Shown here: positions 46,379 through 58,438 of the stretch, one piece after another
How positions within the stretch are numbered: position 1 is the first letter of the stretch
How the letters are laid out: each line of letters opens with the position of its first letter
Source of the DNA: Actinomucor elegans
Taxonomy: Eukaryota > Mucoromycota > Mucoromycetes > Mucorales > Mucoraceae
Assembly: GCA_026027325.1 (NCBI GenBank)
Contig: JAMSLZ010000002.1
Coordinates: 2,852,001 to 2,916,000 of the forward strand
DNA length: 64,000 nucleotides
Direction of reading: 5' to 3'
Notes under the pieces: model-generated
What the model was told of the DNA's origin: nothing
Database searches by the model: none
Seen by the model: the letters and a program-made list of their open reading frames with translations, nothing else
Position numbers and translations under genes: made by a program

Positions 46379-46383
46379 AAAAA
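46379..46383 (-). terminator. RNA polymerase III T-run terminator of SRP RNA
   Basis: TTTTT directly follows GGGAACTGCCTC on the minus strand, with a second longer T run (46366-46376) a few bases on as a backup. Confidence 0.6.
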
Positions 46384-46678
46384 GAGGCAGTTCCCATCCG
46401 TAGTGGTAGTATACTTAAATGCTTCTCCAACGTGCTATCTCACAGCCGAACCAGTGCTGTAGGTTTTCCCTGCTGTATTGCTACCCTCGGGCATTTCCCC
46501 ACTATTGAACAACCTCCCAATCCGGGCCTACGCCCAAACTCGAATGTTGACACTAGACTCTCTAAGACACTGTTTTCGACAAAGCACAAAGCAGACCGTG
46601 AGCCCACCAACGAATGAATTCATCTCTTCGAAGACCGCAACTCTGCTTACAGAAAGCCGTGACACTTTCCGGTCAATT
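46379..46678 (-). ncRNA. Signal recognition particle RNA (7SL/SRP RNA)
   Basis: A GC-richer island of about 300 nt in AT-rich DNA. On the minus strand a TATA-like element (46697-46706) sits about 28 bp before the probable 5' end (near 46674-46678), and transcription would end at the T5 run 46379-46383. Helix 8 of the SRP S domain is recognisable at 46470-46488: a GCAA tetraloop on a GUA/UAC stem, with GAGG on the 5' side and the conserved AGCAG on the 3' side, followed by GGGAAAACC. The helix 6 region (GGAGGTTGTTCAATAG) precedes it, CTGTGAGATAGC follows, and a TGTAAG Alu-domain motif lies near the 5' end. The RNA scaffolds the particle that targets nascent secretory proteins to Sec61. Exact ends are estimates. 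Confidence 0.82.
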
Positions 46679-46696
46679 TAATAATGAAATTTTTTT

Positions 46697-46706
46697 GTAT
46701 ATAAAC
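46697..46706 (-). promoter_or_regulatory. TATA element of the SRP RNA gene
   Basis: Reads GTTTATATAC on the minus strand, about 28 bp upstream of the inferred RNA start, a spacing typical of TATA boxes in gene-external RNA polymerase III promoters. No mRNA gene starts nearby on this strand. Confidence 0.6.
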
Positions 46707-47729
46707 TGTCTTTAAAAGTTTATTTGCCAAGTTGTGGTTTTAATTTTTTTTTTACACGACAGTCAGTAATTCGAAATTCAGTAATTGTTATAAGGATAAC
46801 TATAACTATATAAATGGCTGTGTAGTAACTATCGATCCTACCATAAAATACTTATGATAAAAATATGCACCATGATAGCAAGAAGAAATCTATGATATAG
46901 ACAAGTATACATAAGCTGTAACTGGAACGAATCAAGGAGAATTACAATTTTCCTGTCACAAACAGGATACTCGAACTTTCTTCCAAATAGATTATATAAA
47001 GCTTGTAATTATCTCTCTCTCTTCTTCGTCTTTAAACAATTTTAATTATGTCTGAATGCGTATAGTTTCAAAAAAGCGCTCGATTATCCTTTTTTTTTTT
47101 TGGGACCATATGGGCATTTCATTGAATTATATTGAATTATTTAATCCACCATTCATCTATAGACTCTTTTATAGGTAGAGCAGTTTTTAGACGAAATATG
47201 ACGGTATTGTCAGCTTCATTTACTCAAGGACTAGATAGTGTAACTAAATACAGGCGTAGTGATAAGATTAGTTTTTTTTCTGAATTATAGTAAATTAATC
47301 AGTTGTGTGTCGATTCGTTAAACTTGCTAGGCAGTACACCAGTAGTGTTTAGATTAAAGTAGGTGATTATCATGTAGTGTTGGATTAATTGTATGTAAGA
47401 ATTTCTGGATAGCGGTTTCGCTAAGCGATAGACGCTCCCCAGTCTTGTATTACCTTAATCTATCTCAATGATCTAAATATGAGCATACCAATAGAGTATG
47501 TCTCTTGCGTAAGCAGAAACCGCATTCGTCGTCTATAGGTCATATATCTGTCATACTTTAGCTATATACTTGGATATGTTTTATATCTAATAACAAAAGA
47601 ATTAAATCGACAATTCGTTTCAAACATTTATTCTGATTAATGAAACTCATAAATTAACAAATAAGTTTAGTATAGTTCCTCATTCAAGTAAATCTAAAGT
47701 TCCAATGTATGTAGTAACTGATTTTGAGC

Positions 47730-47800
47730 ATAAATTACAAATCAGATGCGACATTTAACCGACATCTGTCGAGATTGCATTCACCAACTAGCCGACCATG
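47730..47800 (-). repeat. Dispersed degenerate repeat (partial)
   Basis: Blocks caaatcagatgcgacattta and accgacatctgtcgagattg align with the reverse-orientation copies. Confidence 0.45.
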
Positions 47801-47815
47801 CTTAGTTTTGCAGTC

Positions 47816-47920
47816 AGAAAAAAGAATTTAGCTTTATACAAGTTGCTGTAGATGGTTGCAGGTACGTATTAGTACTTGTATTGCTTAACCAAACTTGTAT
47901 AAAGCTAAATTCTTTTTTCT
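47816..47920. repeat. Perfect 29-bp inverted repeat with 47-nt spacer
   Basis: The arm 47816-47844 (agaaaaaagaatttagcttt and so on) is repeated exactly as its reverse complement at 47892-47920. A transcript would form an uninterrupted 29-bp hairpin with a 47-nt loop. Nothing around it codes. Confidence 0.92.
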
Positions 47921-48137
47921 AAATGACATATCTTTTTTATTAAAGGTTTTGGCGAGTATATTTGCAAGCCATTGTGTTCAATCACAATTAGCCAATAAAA
48001 CAAATGTATCAGGGAAGAAAAATGATTTGAACACTGAAAGCCTTGGTCATTATTATACCTGTAGGTTTATCCAACTAAAAAAAAAAAAAAAAAAAAAAAA
48101 ATACACAACTCCAATGCATTACGATGAATATTATTTA

Positions 48138-49632
48138 TTATTTGGTTTTCTTTTGAGTACGAGATTCGTAATATGACAAAAAGTCTCGTTTATCAGACAT
48201 GCTCAAATTTGTCTTTCGAAGTTTAGAGACATTTCCAAGCGAGGCAATCAAAAGATCACCTACAGGATCATCTGAAAGATTCGTATTGGCAGTTATTTCA
48301 GAAGAGTTGGGAGAACAAGGAGCTTCGCCTTGAGCAAGTGATTTAACAAAAAGAGTATTATGGAACTATCAATTCATACTGTATTAGACTCACATTGGAG
48401 GTTTAGCAAAGTATGCATTTACCTGAGAACATAATTTAAAAAAGTGATAGAATTGATTTCCAACGGTATAAGTAGGCGGCATACTGCCATATTCATATCT
48501 AACAAATTTAAATCAGCACATGCACAAAATTCCTGGTTCAGTTGACTTACTTGAACGACATGATATGAAAGTTTCCATCCTTTTGATCCACACTATAATC
48601 CTTAAACACAGGCGCAAACTTTAATAAAGCACGACCATTGGTAGTAGCGCCCTATTTGAATTCAAGTATCAATACTCAAAAGCTGTGCTATTTCTAGTCC
48701 TTTACTACCTCTGCAAACACAACAATAGGACCCCAACCGCCTTTCTTTGCCATTTGAGATAGTTCTTGTACGGTATACACGTTACTTTGGTCGTTAGCAG
48801 GTGGTGTCGATTCAGGAACTTTGCCTACTAAGCAAATAGCTTCCCATAAACTAATGACCTTGACCTTTTGGCTGTCAGTGAAAATCTGAGTGAAAATAGG
48901 ATCGAATCTAGTTTTATTATCGCGTTAGTTGGAGAATAAATGATAAAAACACACTCTTATTACCTTGATGCAAGATACAGTATATCGATATATGAAGTCC
49001 AATTGGCTACAATCACATCACCGCTTTTTACTTTAGGAGATTCTACGCGATTTGAACCACGACTAATCGGTTTATCAATTGGGATCAGCTTTTGGGCTCA
49101 ATTCTTTTTTTTTTTGACATATGACAATTACCTTTTGCGAATAGATATCGTTTCAGTCTTAATATGAAAAAATCCACTGAGGAACAGAACACTGCGAAGC
49201 AAGACTGCTGAAAAGATCCGCGTCCAAATTCGTTTTAGTGGTGTAATTGGGGTCTAACGTGGTGTGTTAAAAGAAGTTAAATCAATCATATATCAATTTA
49301 CCAAAAGAGCACCTAGCAGAGGTACAAATACGATATAAAGTAAAGCAACTAATGCGATTAAAATGATTTTGACGAGACCTTGGATAGGGCCCACTATAAG
49401 GTGAATCACGTTGGATAGAGTAACTAGTAAACTAGAGTCCGTACGAGGTGGCTATTGCAATAAAAGTAAGCTTTTATGTTCTATATAAAGCAAATATAAC
49501 TTGCCACTGGTGGAAGAAAAGGCTGAATACCAGTGCCCGCGTCCTACACAATAAGCAGAGTTTTACATGAGTTCAAAAGTAACAAGTGATTTCTACCGAG
49601 ATCTTTACTCTCCATCTCGAATACTTTTCCAT
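48138..49632 (-). CDS. LOA1: Lysophosphatidic acid acyltransferase Loa1 homologue
   Basis: Nine exons (49597-49632, 49508-49543, 49302-49451, 49132-49253, 48964-49062, 48709-48907, 48551-48651, 48423-48498, 48138-48365) give 348 residues. The start MEKYSRWRVKISDAGTGIQP matches the MEKYxxWR...GTGIxPFLP start of yeast Loa1. Two membrane stretches follow (VGPIQGLVKIILIALVAL, IFSAVLLRSVLFLSGFF). The acyltransferase box I is NWTSYID (residues 135-141, Asn in place of the usual His, as in yeast Loa1). Box III is FAE|GATTNGRALLKF around residue 214, split by an intron. The C-terminus ends KRDFLSYYESRTQKKTK. Loa1 acylates lysophospholipids at the ER and lipid droplets. Confidence 0.88.
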
Positions 49633-49862
49633 ATTGCAAATAGAATAAGCAGTGGAAAAAAAAAGAAAAGAAAAAAACTATGTACCGGGATTCTTTAACC
49701 GCGTAAAGGGATTTGCCCGGAGAGTCAAGCTGTATGTAAGACAAGACGTTTTTGTTAGTTAAAAGCGATAGTTTTTTTTTTATTAGTATTGTATTATTAA
49801 AGCATCGCCACTGTAAGGGTATATGATATGATATATTAGCATTACTTGTACTTCTATTACTA

Positions 49863-52800
49863 TCACTGCTTTTTCTCTGTAGGCGGTGTAATGATCTTGA
49901 AATCATCAATCTTTACAAAAGCACCTCTTTGAGGAAAAGTTTGAAAGTAACGCTTGCCTTCAACAGATCCATCATTATTACCCACTAGAAATAATCAGTT
50001 AGTATCTAATATATATAATTTATAATAAATACTTACGCCTTGATTCTAATTCAACACCAACCCAGGTACCTTTAGCAAACTCGACCTCGCCAATGTACTT
50101 GATTGTACCTTGTGTAGGCAAAGGACGTCTCAGCAGCTCAACCTTTTGTCCAACCAACGGCACTTGTTTCACCTTGCCATTCAATTCATCATCACTGCTA
50201 TCACTGGTATTATAGCCCAAACTCCATCGAGAACGGCCTGGTGATTTAGCTCTCTTGTTACCTAGTTTACGTGCCGCAGCCTTTTGTGCCATATTCAATG
50301 TACTGTTATTCAAGCTATTCGCGCTACCGCCTTGGATGGCCGACAATCGATGTTGGCCAGGCGATTTGGTACGACTGGGCGTATCTGGTAACGCAAATCT
50401 CAAACGTGTAGGTCTAGGTGCAACCGCTGCCGACTCGCTTTCTTCTTTGACGTTAGTTTCTTTACCACTGGCATCCATGGGCAAAAGTGCATCTGTGAGT
50501 GAGGTAGCTGAGCCTTGACGTCGAAAAGATCGATAGTGGATATTGCCATGATTGCTATTGGGATTACTTTTGCGTCGAACGATACCTGCAACAGAAACAA
50601 CGATATCTTCGTTATCAGAAAAATGAGATTGAGGCTGTGTAGTAGAATCTTGAGTGCTATTAGATGCTGAAAATGAACGCGAACGTCCCAACTGAGATTT
50701 GATAGTGGACATTTCATCAATGGAGCTACCAAATGACAACCGTTTAGCAATTGTAGGCATGGATTCGTCCTTAGATACGGCTCTGGAAACAGCTGTATTG
50801 GATGTTTTCTTGGGCTTGAAACTAAATATATTTGAAAAGTCGTTTTCTAGAGGCTTTGCCAAGGTACGAACAGGAACATTGATATCTATATATGTAGTAT
50901 TAGAAAATGAACACCTTCATAGTGTAGATATATGTATACCTTCTGCAATCAACCGAATAATCTCTTTATCAATAGTGTTAAATCCACCTTCTGCTTTGAC
51001 AGACATCCATCGCTTATTCAAATACTGAGCGCATTTCACTCTTGCGTCTAGTAAGACATTGTCTACCGCTACATTACGTACCATCTCTTGTCTTCCACCT
51101 AAATCCCGTACGATACCTTGATACAAGATGGCTGCATTACCATCATGAATGCCTTCTGTCAATACTTTGTTAAGCACAAAGCCCAAAAAATCCACAGAAA
51201 AGCCAAATCCAATGCCATCAACGCAAGAGAGCAAAATAGGGTACTCAACACAGTAATAATCAAAATTGGAAGAGATCATGCCCACCGTATGGTGTAGAAA
51301 CTGATTAAGGATATTGAGCACGGGTTGTGACCAAGTAGGCAAAGGATCGGCACCACGAAGATAAGAAAGACAGAGATGAAGTGAATGTAATGCACGCACG
51401 GCGTTGTGTTTGGTCATATTAGAAAACGTACGCTCTGTAATTTCATCAATCAGGTTGATATCGCTAGATGGCACAGTGATGGTTGTGGAAGGAGATGACT
51501 GTAAGTGAGTACTGTCACCGGTATTGGCACTTGCTGTATTAGAAGGAGGAGGAGGAGAAGGAGAAGGGGTGGAAGGTACTGTAGCGGGTGGTTGCTGAGC
51601 AGTTGAAGAAACTGCAGTCTTGTTATTGCTACTGAATATTTGAGAGATCACCTCTGCACCATCATTGGGTTTCGTTGCAGTTGCGTTTATGATACTATTG
51701 GGTGTACTGCTAGTAGTATGATTAGTGGTAGTGATGGGTGCAGCTGGAGTAATGATGGGCACATTGACAGTAGACATGGAATTGACCAGGATAGCAAAAG
51801 GTTTCTGAGACCAGAGAGGTGCCAATGAATCTAAGGGATCTGCATACAATGAAATCAACTTAGATTTTAACTTGGGCACATACTTTTCGTTCTTATCAGC
51901 AAATAGTAGCATAGAAGGTAAGAGTATAGCACATTCACTACAGACGCATTTGAATTGATGGCAAATTACAGCCATTTTGATCAAAGTAGCTTTACAAATA
52001 GTATTGTAATGTCCTAAAAAATCTGCAGCTGTAAAGACTTTTTGCAAGATTCTTAATTCGTGCTTCTTTTCGTTCAGTCTTGCTACGTGAGCTTGTACTT
52101 TCTTGGTGGATTCAGATACAAAAGGCGGTAAGATCAAGTTATCTGTATAGAAATAGTGTAGAATCACTTTAAGAGTCGACGATGAAAACAAATCAGAAGG
52201 CATATGCACAGAAGAGGTAGATGCTTCGCGGAATTCAGTACAAAACACCGCATAAAAGTAAGGCGATTGACTGGCCAAAATAAATCGATGTGCCGGAAAA
52301 GATACTGTATCTTGTTGAGCTTGATGTTGATTGGGTACATTAAAAATATTGACCATGACATCGGTACAGATGCAATCGTCCATCATTCTTTTCAGATCAG
52401 CAGTCCATTGATCTGTATCAGCCGTAGGGCCTACAAACTGAGATACGGGCAATAGCGCCAATTGAAGCTTGTCTTCTAGGGCTTTCACTTCTTGTCGAAT
52501 ACTGGTTTCAACTTCTGATTGCAAAGACGAAGATGTTTCGGCGACAGACAAGCCTGAGATCTTTGTCGACAAGAGCGACGCTTCATCTAGAGGCGCTGTA
52601 AACTCAGCAATATACCAGAAGCGGAGAAGCTGACGGAGTGTTGTGTAAGGGATTACAACACTAATATCAAGAGTTACTTTCGAGTCTTTTGGTTGTGGTT
52701 GATCAAGATTGGTCATGTATTGTTTTCGAAAGGGTTCGGGTACTCGTGCAATCAATAAGGCTTATTTCATTATGGTTAATAAAAGGGCTATGTAACATTT

Positions 52801-52932
52801 CGTATTATTACCTTTATGTGCCCATACTTTGGTATTTGAATATTCGAAACATACATCAGCTACATAGTCTTGCGCGTTCTCCAACACATTAAATAACGAA
52901 TGTTTAAGTGTCTTGGTAGGACGTTCAAACAT
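49863..52932 (-). CDS. BTB/POZ protein with C-terminal CAP-Gly domain
   Basis: Four exons (52812-52932, 50940-52760, 50037-50885, 49863-49984) give 970 residues. The N-terminus has a partial BTB-like motif (DYVADVCFEYSNTKVWAHKA). A fuller BTB follows around residues 165-255: CTDVMVNIFN, VSFPAHRFILASQSPYFYAV, LKVILHYFYTDNLIL. A low-complexity Thr/Pro/Ser stretch precedes a helical region (MTKHNAVRALHSLHLCLSYL). After another disordered stretch comes CAP-Gly: VGQKVELLRRPLPTQGTI, FAKGTWVGVELESR, GNNDGSVEGKRYF. CAP-Gly domains bind the EEY ends of microtubules or EB proteins; BTB domains dimerise or recruit Cul3. The combination suggests a microtubule-associated adaptor. The exact function is unknown. 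Confidence 0.87.
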
Positions 52933-55900
52933 AATCAGCAAAAAGGTAAAAAAGTATAAAAAGAGGAAAAAGTAAGAAAAGAAAAAAGCGAGCGAAAAAG
53001 AAAATTTATAAGTAATCCGGCCAGAAGTTACACCAGACATGAAAGTGGCGTGTGTGGCCAACCTTGTACTTTCTGCCAAAAAAGACTGTCGCTTAAACGG
53101 TATTCACTGCAATGAACGCACTATTGTTTGCCAAGATTCCTTATTGACACTTGGGAAGATGGTAGTCTATATTAAAGAAGTTACACGTTTCGTACTCCGC
53201 CTTGTGATATTTGATATACCCACATTGAATGCATTTACCAAACATTTAGGTAAGTAAAATGAGATTTGAACCTAATCTTATTGTAATATATTCTTCATAT
53301 AATACAATTAAGCACACACTGTTACAATTTACATGACAGAACCTATTTCTTACTACCCACAAGCCGCAATTGAGTGCTTAAATGCCTATTTAGGATAAAT
53401 GGGTTATGCATTAAAGAAGTGATACAAGAACAGAGCAAGGTTAACTCTATATTAATTTTAGATTTCTGCAATATATGTAAACCGCAGTACCAGGCTTTCT
53501 GAAGTGACACCTCGCCTAGAACAAGCGATATTGAAAGATACTGCAACTTTCAAGTCATATATTACATTCTATAATAGGCACATGTTTATGAGAGTTTATT
53601 AAATCGTAAGATCTCAATTCTCTCTAACTTTTTGCTCAGGAATAATTAATTTGTTTCAGTTCATTACTGAAATATAGATGCGCTTGAATGATTCGAACGA
53701 CGTACCTGGATTCACTTTAGATCTCCTCTTTAAATTGTCATTATTATATAACTGCTGTTAAGACTTAGTCTTGTCAGTGTATAGCTATATAAATGGTTTT
53801 ATTAAAAAAATTCATTTCCTTCTATGGCTTGGCCAATTGATATTAATTGCATCTGTGTATTATTAACATATAACCGTGTTTCAGAGGTACCCATATTATA
53901 TAACAGTTTCAATTACCGATACCTAATCTTTGCGTTCCAAGTTATATTATATATGGCTCCCACTTCTGTAAGAATAAAATAATAGTGAAAAATAAACATT
54001 GGAAAAAACTGTAATGTTTATACTTTGCCTGAGGATCATTACTTTAAGTCAGTATATGGGCAATCCAGATGGTACTTTGATTTTTGAAGCAGGGGCTTAT
54101 TTAATAGCCGACAACCAATGAATTTCCATATGCATTACTCTGGTGACTTTGTTATATAATCAAGTAAGTAATTTGGCATCTCTTGAAAGTACAATTAAGG
54201 CGGTTAAAACGATTTCGCATCAGATATAATATTGCCAATACGAATAGAGTTGGTATAATATAAAAGTATAATTATTAAAATGCCAAATTTTCTGGCTACT
54301 GTAAACTTTTATGATCTACCAGATCTGATTACGTGAACTCTCTGTCGGCAGCAAATGGATTATTACTAATATGCAAAACGAAACTTAAAGATATACTTTG
54401 GGTATTTTTATTTCTGAAATAATATTATGATTGGTATACCTTTAAACTACATTAAGCATTCTTTTTCCTGTATTATACAAGAAGTCAATGATTAACTGTT
54501 GATTATACGACTCTAGCTCTTTCCATATGTAATAAGGCGTTGTCATATGGCAATTATGTTCAACTCGAAACATCAAGGACCTTGTTGGTACGTGTCTACT
54601 GAGATATTATACGTTGCATTGGTATACCAGGGCCACAGTATCGTCTACATTATTGATAGCGCATACAATTCGATCGACTGACTTAAACGTATGGCTTACT
54701 TTTTGCAATAATGTTTATTCGCTTCAAAGAACGTGTTGCAAACAAATGGAAAAACTAGACATGTAGGGCCACAATAAACGTCAGACAACCGCTTTATTTC
54801 CCTGTAATGGTTCATCTGCTGATAGTATGACTAAGTGAGCCTCCTTGATATTTTTCTTTTCATCAGCTTCATACTTGTAATCAACGTTATTGAATGTGAA
54901 CAGAAGTCTCGAATTCTTACTGGAGCCAAGTGCAGGAAGAATATTTACATATATATTGCAAACTTCTAGATTAAACATTAGCCGGCTCAAGCCCAGTTCT
55001 GGACGAGAACAAAAGTAAGGATACGTGTTTGAAACCATGTGACAGATGCAAAGGCTACATCTAGAGCCTCAATGCCTATCATAGGCTCTGGCTCTTTCAA
55101 TATTACATGGCTAAGCTGTATTGCTTTTGAGCGTCAATATTTCAGAGGGGACTTGAAGTAGTAGATGATCATATTGGTGTTGTAAAATGCAACCGAATCG
55201 ATGAGCATATGAGAACGAGTATTCTTTGGAAATTGAGCAGTAACAATGGAGAGCAAAGTCGGTGGATATTCTTTTGTCATTTGGGCTATAAGCCAATAAA
55301 ACTCATTCATACGAGTACCTATGAGAATGTCTACGATTGTTTTTCAATAATTCATATTCAGTATATGGCCGGTTATTTACTGCAAGATTGTTGCCAATTT
55401 TCACTTAAGGCGCAAAATGCTATAGTCATTAGTGAACGTAAGATTAGCCCTAAAATATTTAAGCTTTGTATTTCGCACCAGATATGACGCCAAGTTTTTC
55501 ATGTAGTGTTCATATTGTTGAGAGTCAGAGGGCGCCATATTTTACTTTGAAAGATACGAGTATTTAATAAAACTGAAAGAAGAGGGTTGAAGTCTTATTT
55601 ATCTACGGAATTTGATATAATTGTCGATAGGAAACTATTCAAATAGTCTCAAAGATCAGTTTTATTGGAGGGATTAGTGAGATAAACATGACTTGACACA
55701 TAAACTAAAATTTCGTGTAATTTCAATAAATTTTGACCCATGAAGTAGGTAGCAATATGTTATATTTTGCTTAAAACTTCTTCAGTATGATTTGAGATCT
55801 ACTATGTGAATTACTTTATGGAGTATAAACCTCCCAGTTGTTTTTCCTTTCGGTATGAAAGTAGTTGGTCAGCCAAGAGAGTAAATCTTTTGATAACATT

Positions 55901-56796
55901 AAGGACGTTAATTATTTTAAGGCTAGACAGAAGCTTTTAATATATATACACATCAACGTATGCATAAAAACGATACGCATAATTTATCCGAAAACCTTAA
56001 CTCGGTTGACACATTTAGAAAGAGGTATTAATTAGCGCGGAGGTCTTTCTCTAAAATGAAAACAGAAAGCTTAATTACTAAACTCCAATCTTTTTAGAGA
56101 CTCAAATATTTTTCATATACGGCATTAAGCCAAAATCAGTTAGAAATTTATAGATCTAGTATAGATCTAATTTGTATAAAATGCATGCACTTGAATTTTA
56201 ATATGTAATCTTAGTTAACGTTTTGTACGTTAGTTTCACAATGATTTTAATAGGTATAGCAGTGCATTGTGAATAGGTAAGCGGGTCCGTAGTTAACGAA
56301 ACGAAAAACAAAAGATGTGTTCTACTACTACCAGATGTTTAGTTGAAATTTAATATGTATTGTTATTGAATTGATTACAAAATTACTAGTTGATTCTCAA
56401 ATGAAATACAAACAATGAACGGGAGGGTGCTCTCATCGTTGACTACGTCCTAAAATCTAAAATACTCCGCAATATCCTGATGTCCAATGAAAATCAATAC
56501 TACTTTGTATACGATACCTATGCTTTATCATTATTTCAATACCAAATGAGCTGTTAAATACAATGCATCCCATAATTATATTTTCTTCTGAAATTTGAAT
56601 ATACTGCGCTTACTGAAGCTATTTGACAAACATTTAGATTATGCATTAACGACTTACAAGTCTCTAAAGCACTGATAAAAAAGACCGTGACCGTTTTTCT
56701 CGTTCCTACAAGCACCTCATTCATTTACCTTTGAAGCAAAAAGTCCCTGGTCCAAAATTAGGCTTCTTGTCACTTACTCCACACACTTATACAATC
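52933..56796. other. Long AT-rich gap, probably decayed DNA
   Basis: Short frames at 53039-53257, 54781-55038 and 55209-55487 show no domain, no splicing pattern and poor composition, so I do not call genes. One dispersed-repeat copy lies near 56.1-56.2 kb. Confidence 0.5.
56110..56200 (-). repeat. Dispersed degenerate repeat
   Basis: Blocks ggcattaagccaaaatcagt, tatagatctagtatagatct and tgtataaaatgcatgca are in reverse consensus order. Confidence 0.5.
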
Positions 56797-57256
56797 ATGG
56801 CTTTGAGAGCAGCACAATCCACACGCGAGATTTTAAAGCACTTGACCTCTGGTCCTGGTGCTGCTAAATTACCTTCTAATGTTTCTAAAATTGCTTTGAC
56901 ATTTGCCTCCAAAGGCAAGAATGAAAGTGCAGGTGCTAGGTAATTGTTATAGAAGTAATTCTTTTGTGCAGCCTCATTAATTTGACTTGAACGATAGACA
57001 CTTTTTGCAAGAAAACCTTCCTCGTATCAGATACAACAACCCTACCGTTGAATATGAAGTGTACAAGACATTAGATACTTCTACCAAGCCCACTATTGCT
57101 GTTCATTTCTGTAAGTTTCGCAAGAGATCCTTTGGAATTAGGAGACAATTTATTGATTTATATTATTTTGTAGCCAATGGAACTTCCAAGGTGATTGAAA
57201 TTCCTAGAGTTCAATCAAATGTTATTGTTGATCAAGTATTTGCTGCCACACCATAA
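56797..57256 (+). CDS. Mitochondrial ribosomal protein with L51/S25/CI-B8 domain (mL61 or mS25 type)
   Basis: Three exons (56797-56939, 56998-57110, 57174-57256) give 112 residues. The N-terminus is basic with a leader-like start (MALRAAQSTREILKHL). The thioredoxin-like L51/S25/CI-B8 fold is indicated by SKIALTFASKGKNESAGARH, FLQENLPRIRYNNPTVEYEV, then TIAVHFSNGTSKVIEIP. Size and the pattern GARxFLxxxxPRIxYxNP fit yeast Mrp49 (mL61) and the N-terminal part of animal mS25. The related complex I subunit NDUFA2 is a less likely alternative, because its conserved Cys pair is missing. Confidence 0.82.
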
Positions 57257-57402
57257 GTACCACAGTTGTTCAACTTTTGTATAGTAAAATAAAAATAAAA
57301 ATAGAGGTTCACTTTTGCTTTCGGTATGATTAGTAGTAGTAGATCAGATCTATTGGATTTTATTACTCTTCAGATCATAATATATGTACATAAGCTAACA
57401 CA

Positions 57403-58438
57403 CTACGAAATCATGTTAGCAACCACTTGAGAAAGACCAATGATGAAAACCAATATACAAATATCTTGTACTAGACAAGACCATATCAAGCGGTAACGTA
57501 AAAAGATGGTAATTATGTTACCAAAGGGATGTGGTAACTGAGTGGCAATTGTAGCTAAAGTCGAAGTTGGAGGCATTGTGCCTTGCTGATAAAACAATCG
57601 AGCAGATTGCATACATAACTCAAACGTAATAAAATACCAGAACAAAGGCTATGATAGAACGGAATTAGTAACCCAGCTTAATTCTACAAAATATACACGC
57701 TTTACCACATGAATGGCAGGATAATTAGCTACACCAACGTTGGATTGTAACAAGGAAGCAAATCGATCTGATCCAGCTCTTGTCCATTCAGTATACACAC
57801 TATAAAAACCCAACAAGACCATCATAACTAAATGTAACACGTTCCAGTACTTGATGGATTTATCTACTACTTGTGGTTGTTGATCCTCCATGCCATTGGC
57901 TCCTCCAGCCATACTAGCCAACAAACTTGCAGGGTTGAATCCACCTTGACCCCCACCACCAGCAAACATTTGCTGAAGCACTTCGGGATTCATAGAGGGA
58001 TCAGAACCCATAGCGCCGAAAAGAGAAGCAGGACTAAAAGCATCACTGCTTGCTGATCCTGGTACACCGGGTACACCGCCAAACATACTAGCAAATTGCT
58101 GGTTCATCACGTTTTCTAATGGTTGAGGCGCACCTAATTCTTCACTTGGATCGTCACTATCTCGGCGCTGTCTTGTACCAAATGAGTTTGTTGGCGTCTT
58201 TATCGTTGGGCTGTTGATTTTGGCAGAAGTCGAAGGTGATGGAGTAGGCGATGGCGTGGCACGTCCAGCTAGAATAAAGTTCTCAATTAGAACGAGCCAT
58301 TTTTTTTCAAAATGTTAAAGACTTACGAAAGGCTGTGCCGGTGATTTTACTGAGACGGCTCTCTCCCGCTTGTAAAATACGTTGCTGACGCTTTTGTCTA
58401 CGACGTTCTAATTTTTCTTGTTCCGTTAGTTCTACCAT
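57403..58438 (-). CDS. GET2: GET complex subunit Get2 (tail-anchored protein receptor)
   Basis: Three exons (58327-58438, 57706-58268, 57403-57648) give 306 residues. The start MVELTEQEKLERRRQKRQQR is the cytosolic basic motif that binds the Get3 ATPase, followed by RLSKITG, conserved in Get2. A disordered Pro/Ser-rich and Gly/Met-rich middle (FGGVPGVPG, AGGGGQGG) leads to three membrane helices: NVLHLVMMVLLGFYSVYTEW, FWYFITFELCMQ, and the closing LVQDICILVFIIGLSQVV. Get2 and Get1 form the ER insertase for tail-anchored proteins. Animal CAMLG has the same layout. Confidence 0.88.

Larger units (their letters stand above)
46707..48137. other. AT-rich gap with a perfect inverted repeat
   Basis: No protein-coding gene recognised. 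Contains a dispersed-repeat copy near 47.73-47.80 kb, the 29-bp inverted repeat at 47816-47920, and a run of about 24 A at 48078-48101 just beyond the Loa1 stop. Confidence 0.5.

Noticed and set aside
46432..46681. Two overlapping plus-strand frames of about 60 codons in a GC-rich island
   Set aside because: They lie antisense to the SRP RNA. Structure motifs, TATA box and terminators on the minus strand explain the island better.
47895..48176. 93-codon plus-strand frame with a polylysine run
   Set aside because: It reads through the inverted-repeat arm and an A homopolymer and overlaps the 3' end of LOA1 antisense.
53039..53257. Plus-strand frame starting MKVACVANL, divergent from the BTB gene
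   Set aside because: No homology, no continuation by splicing and no conserved features; it probably reads through promoter DNA.
55209..55487. 92-codon plus-strand frame in the 53-57 kb gap
   Set aside because: No domain, no signal peptide, no splice partner and ordinary AT-rich composition; probably chance.
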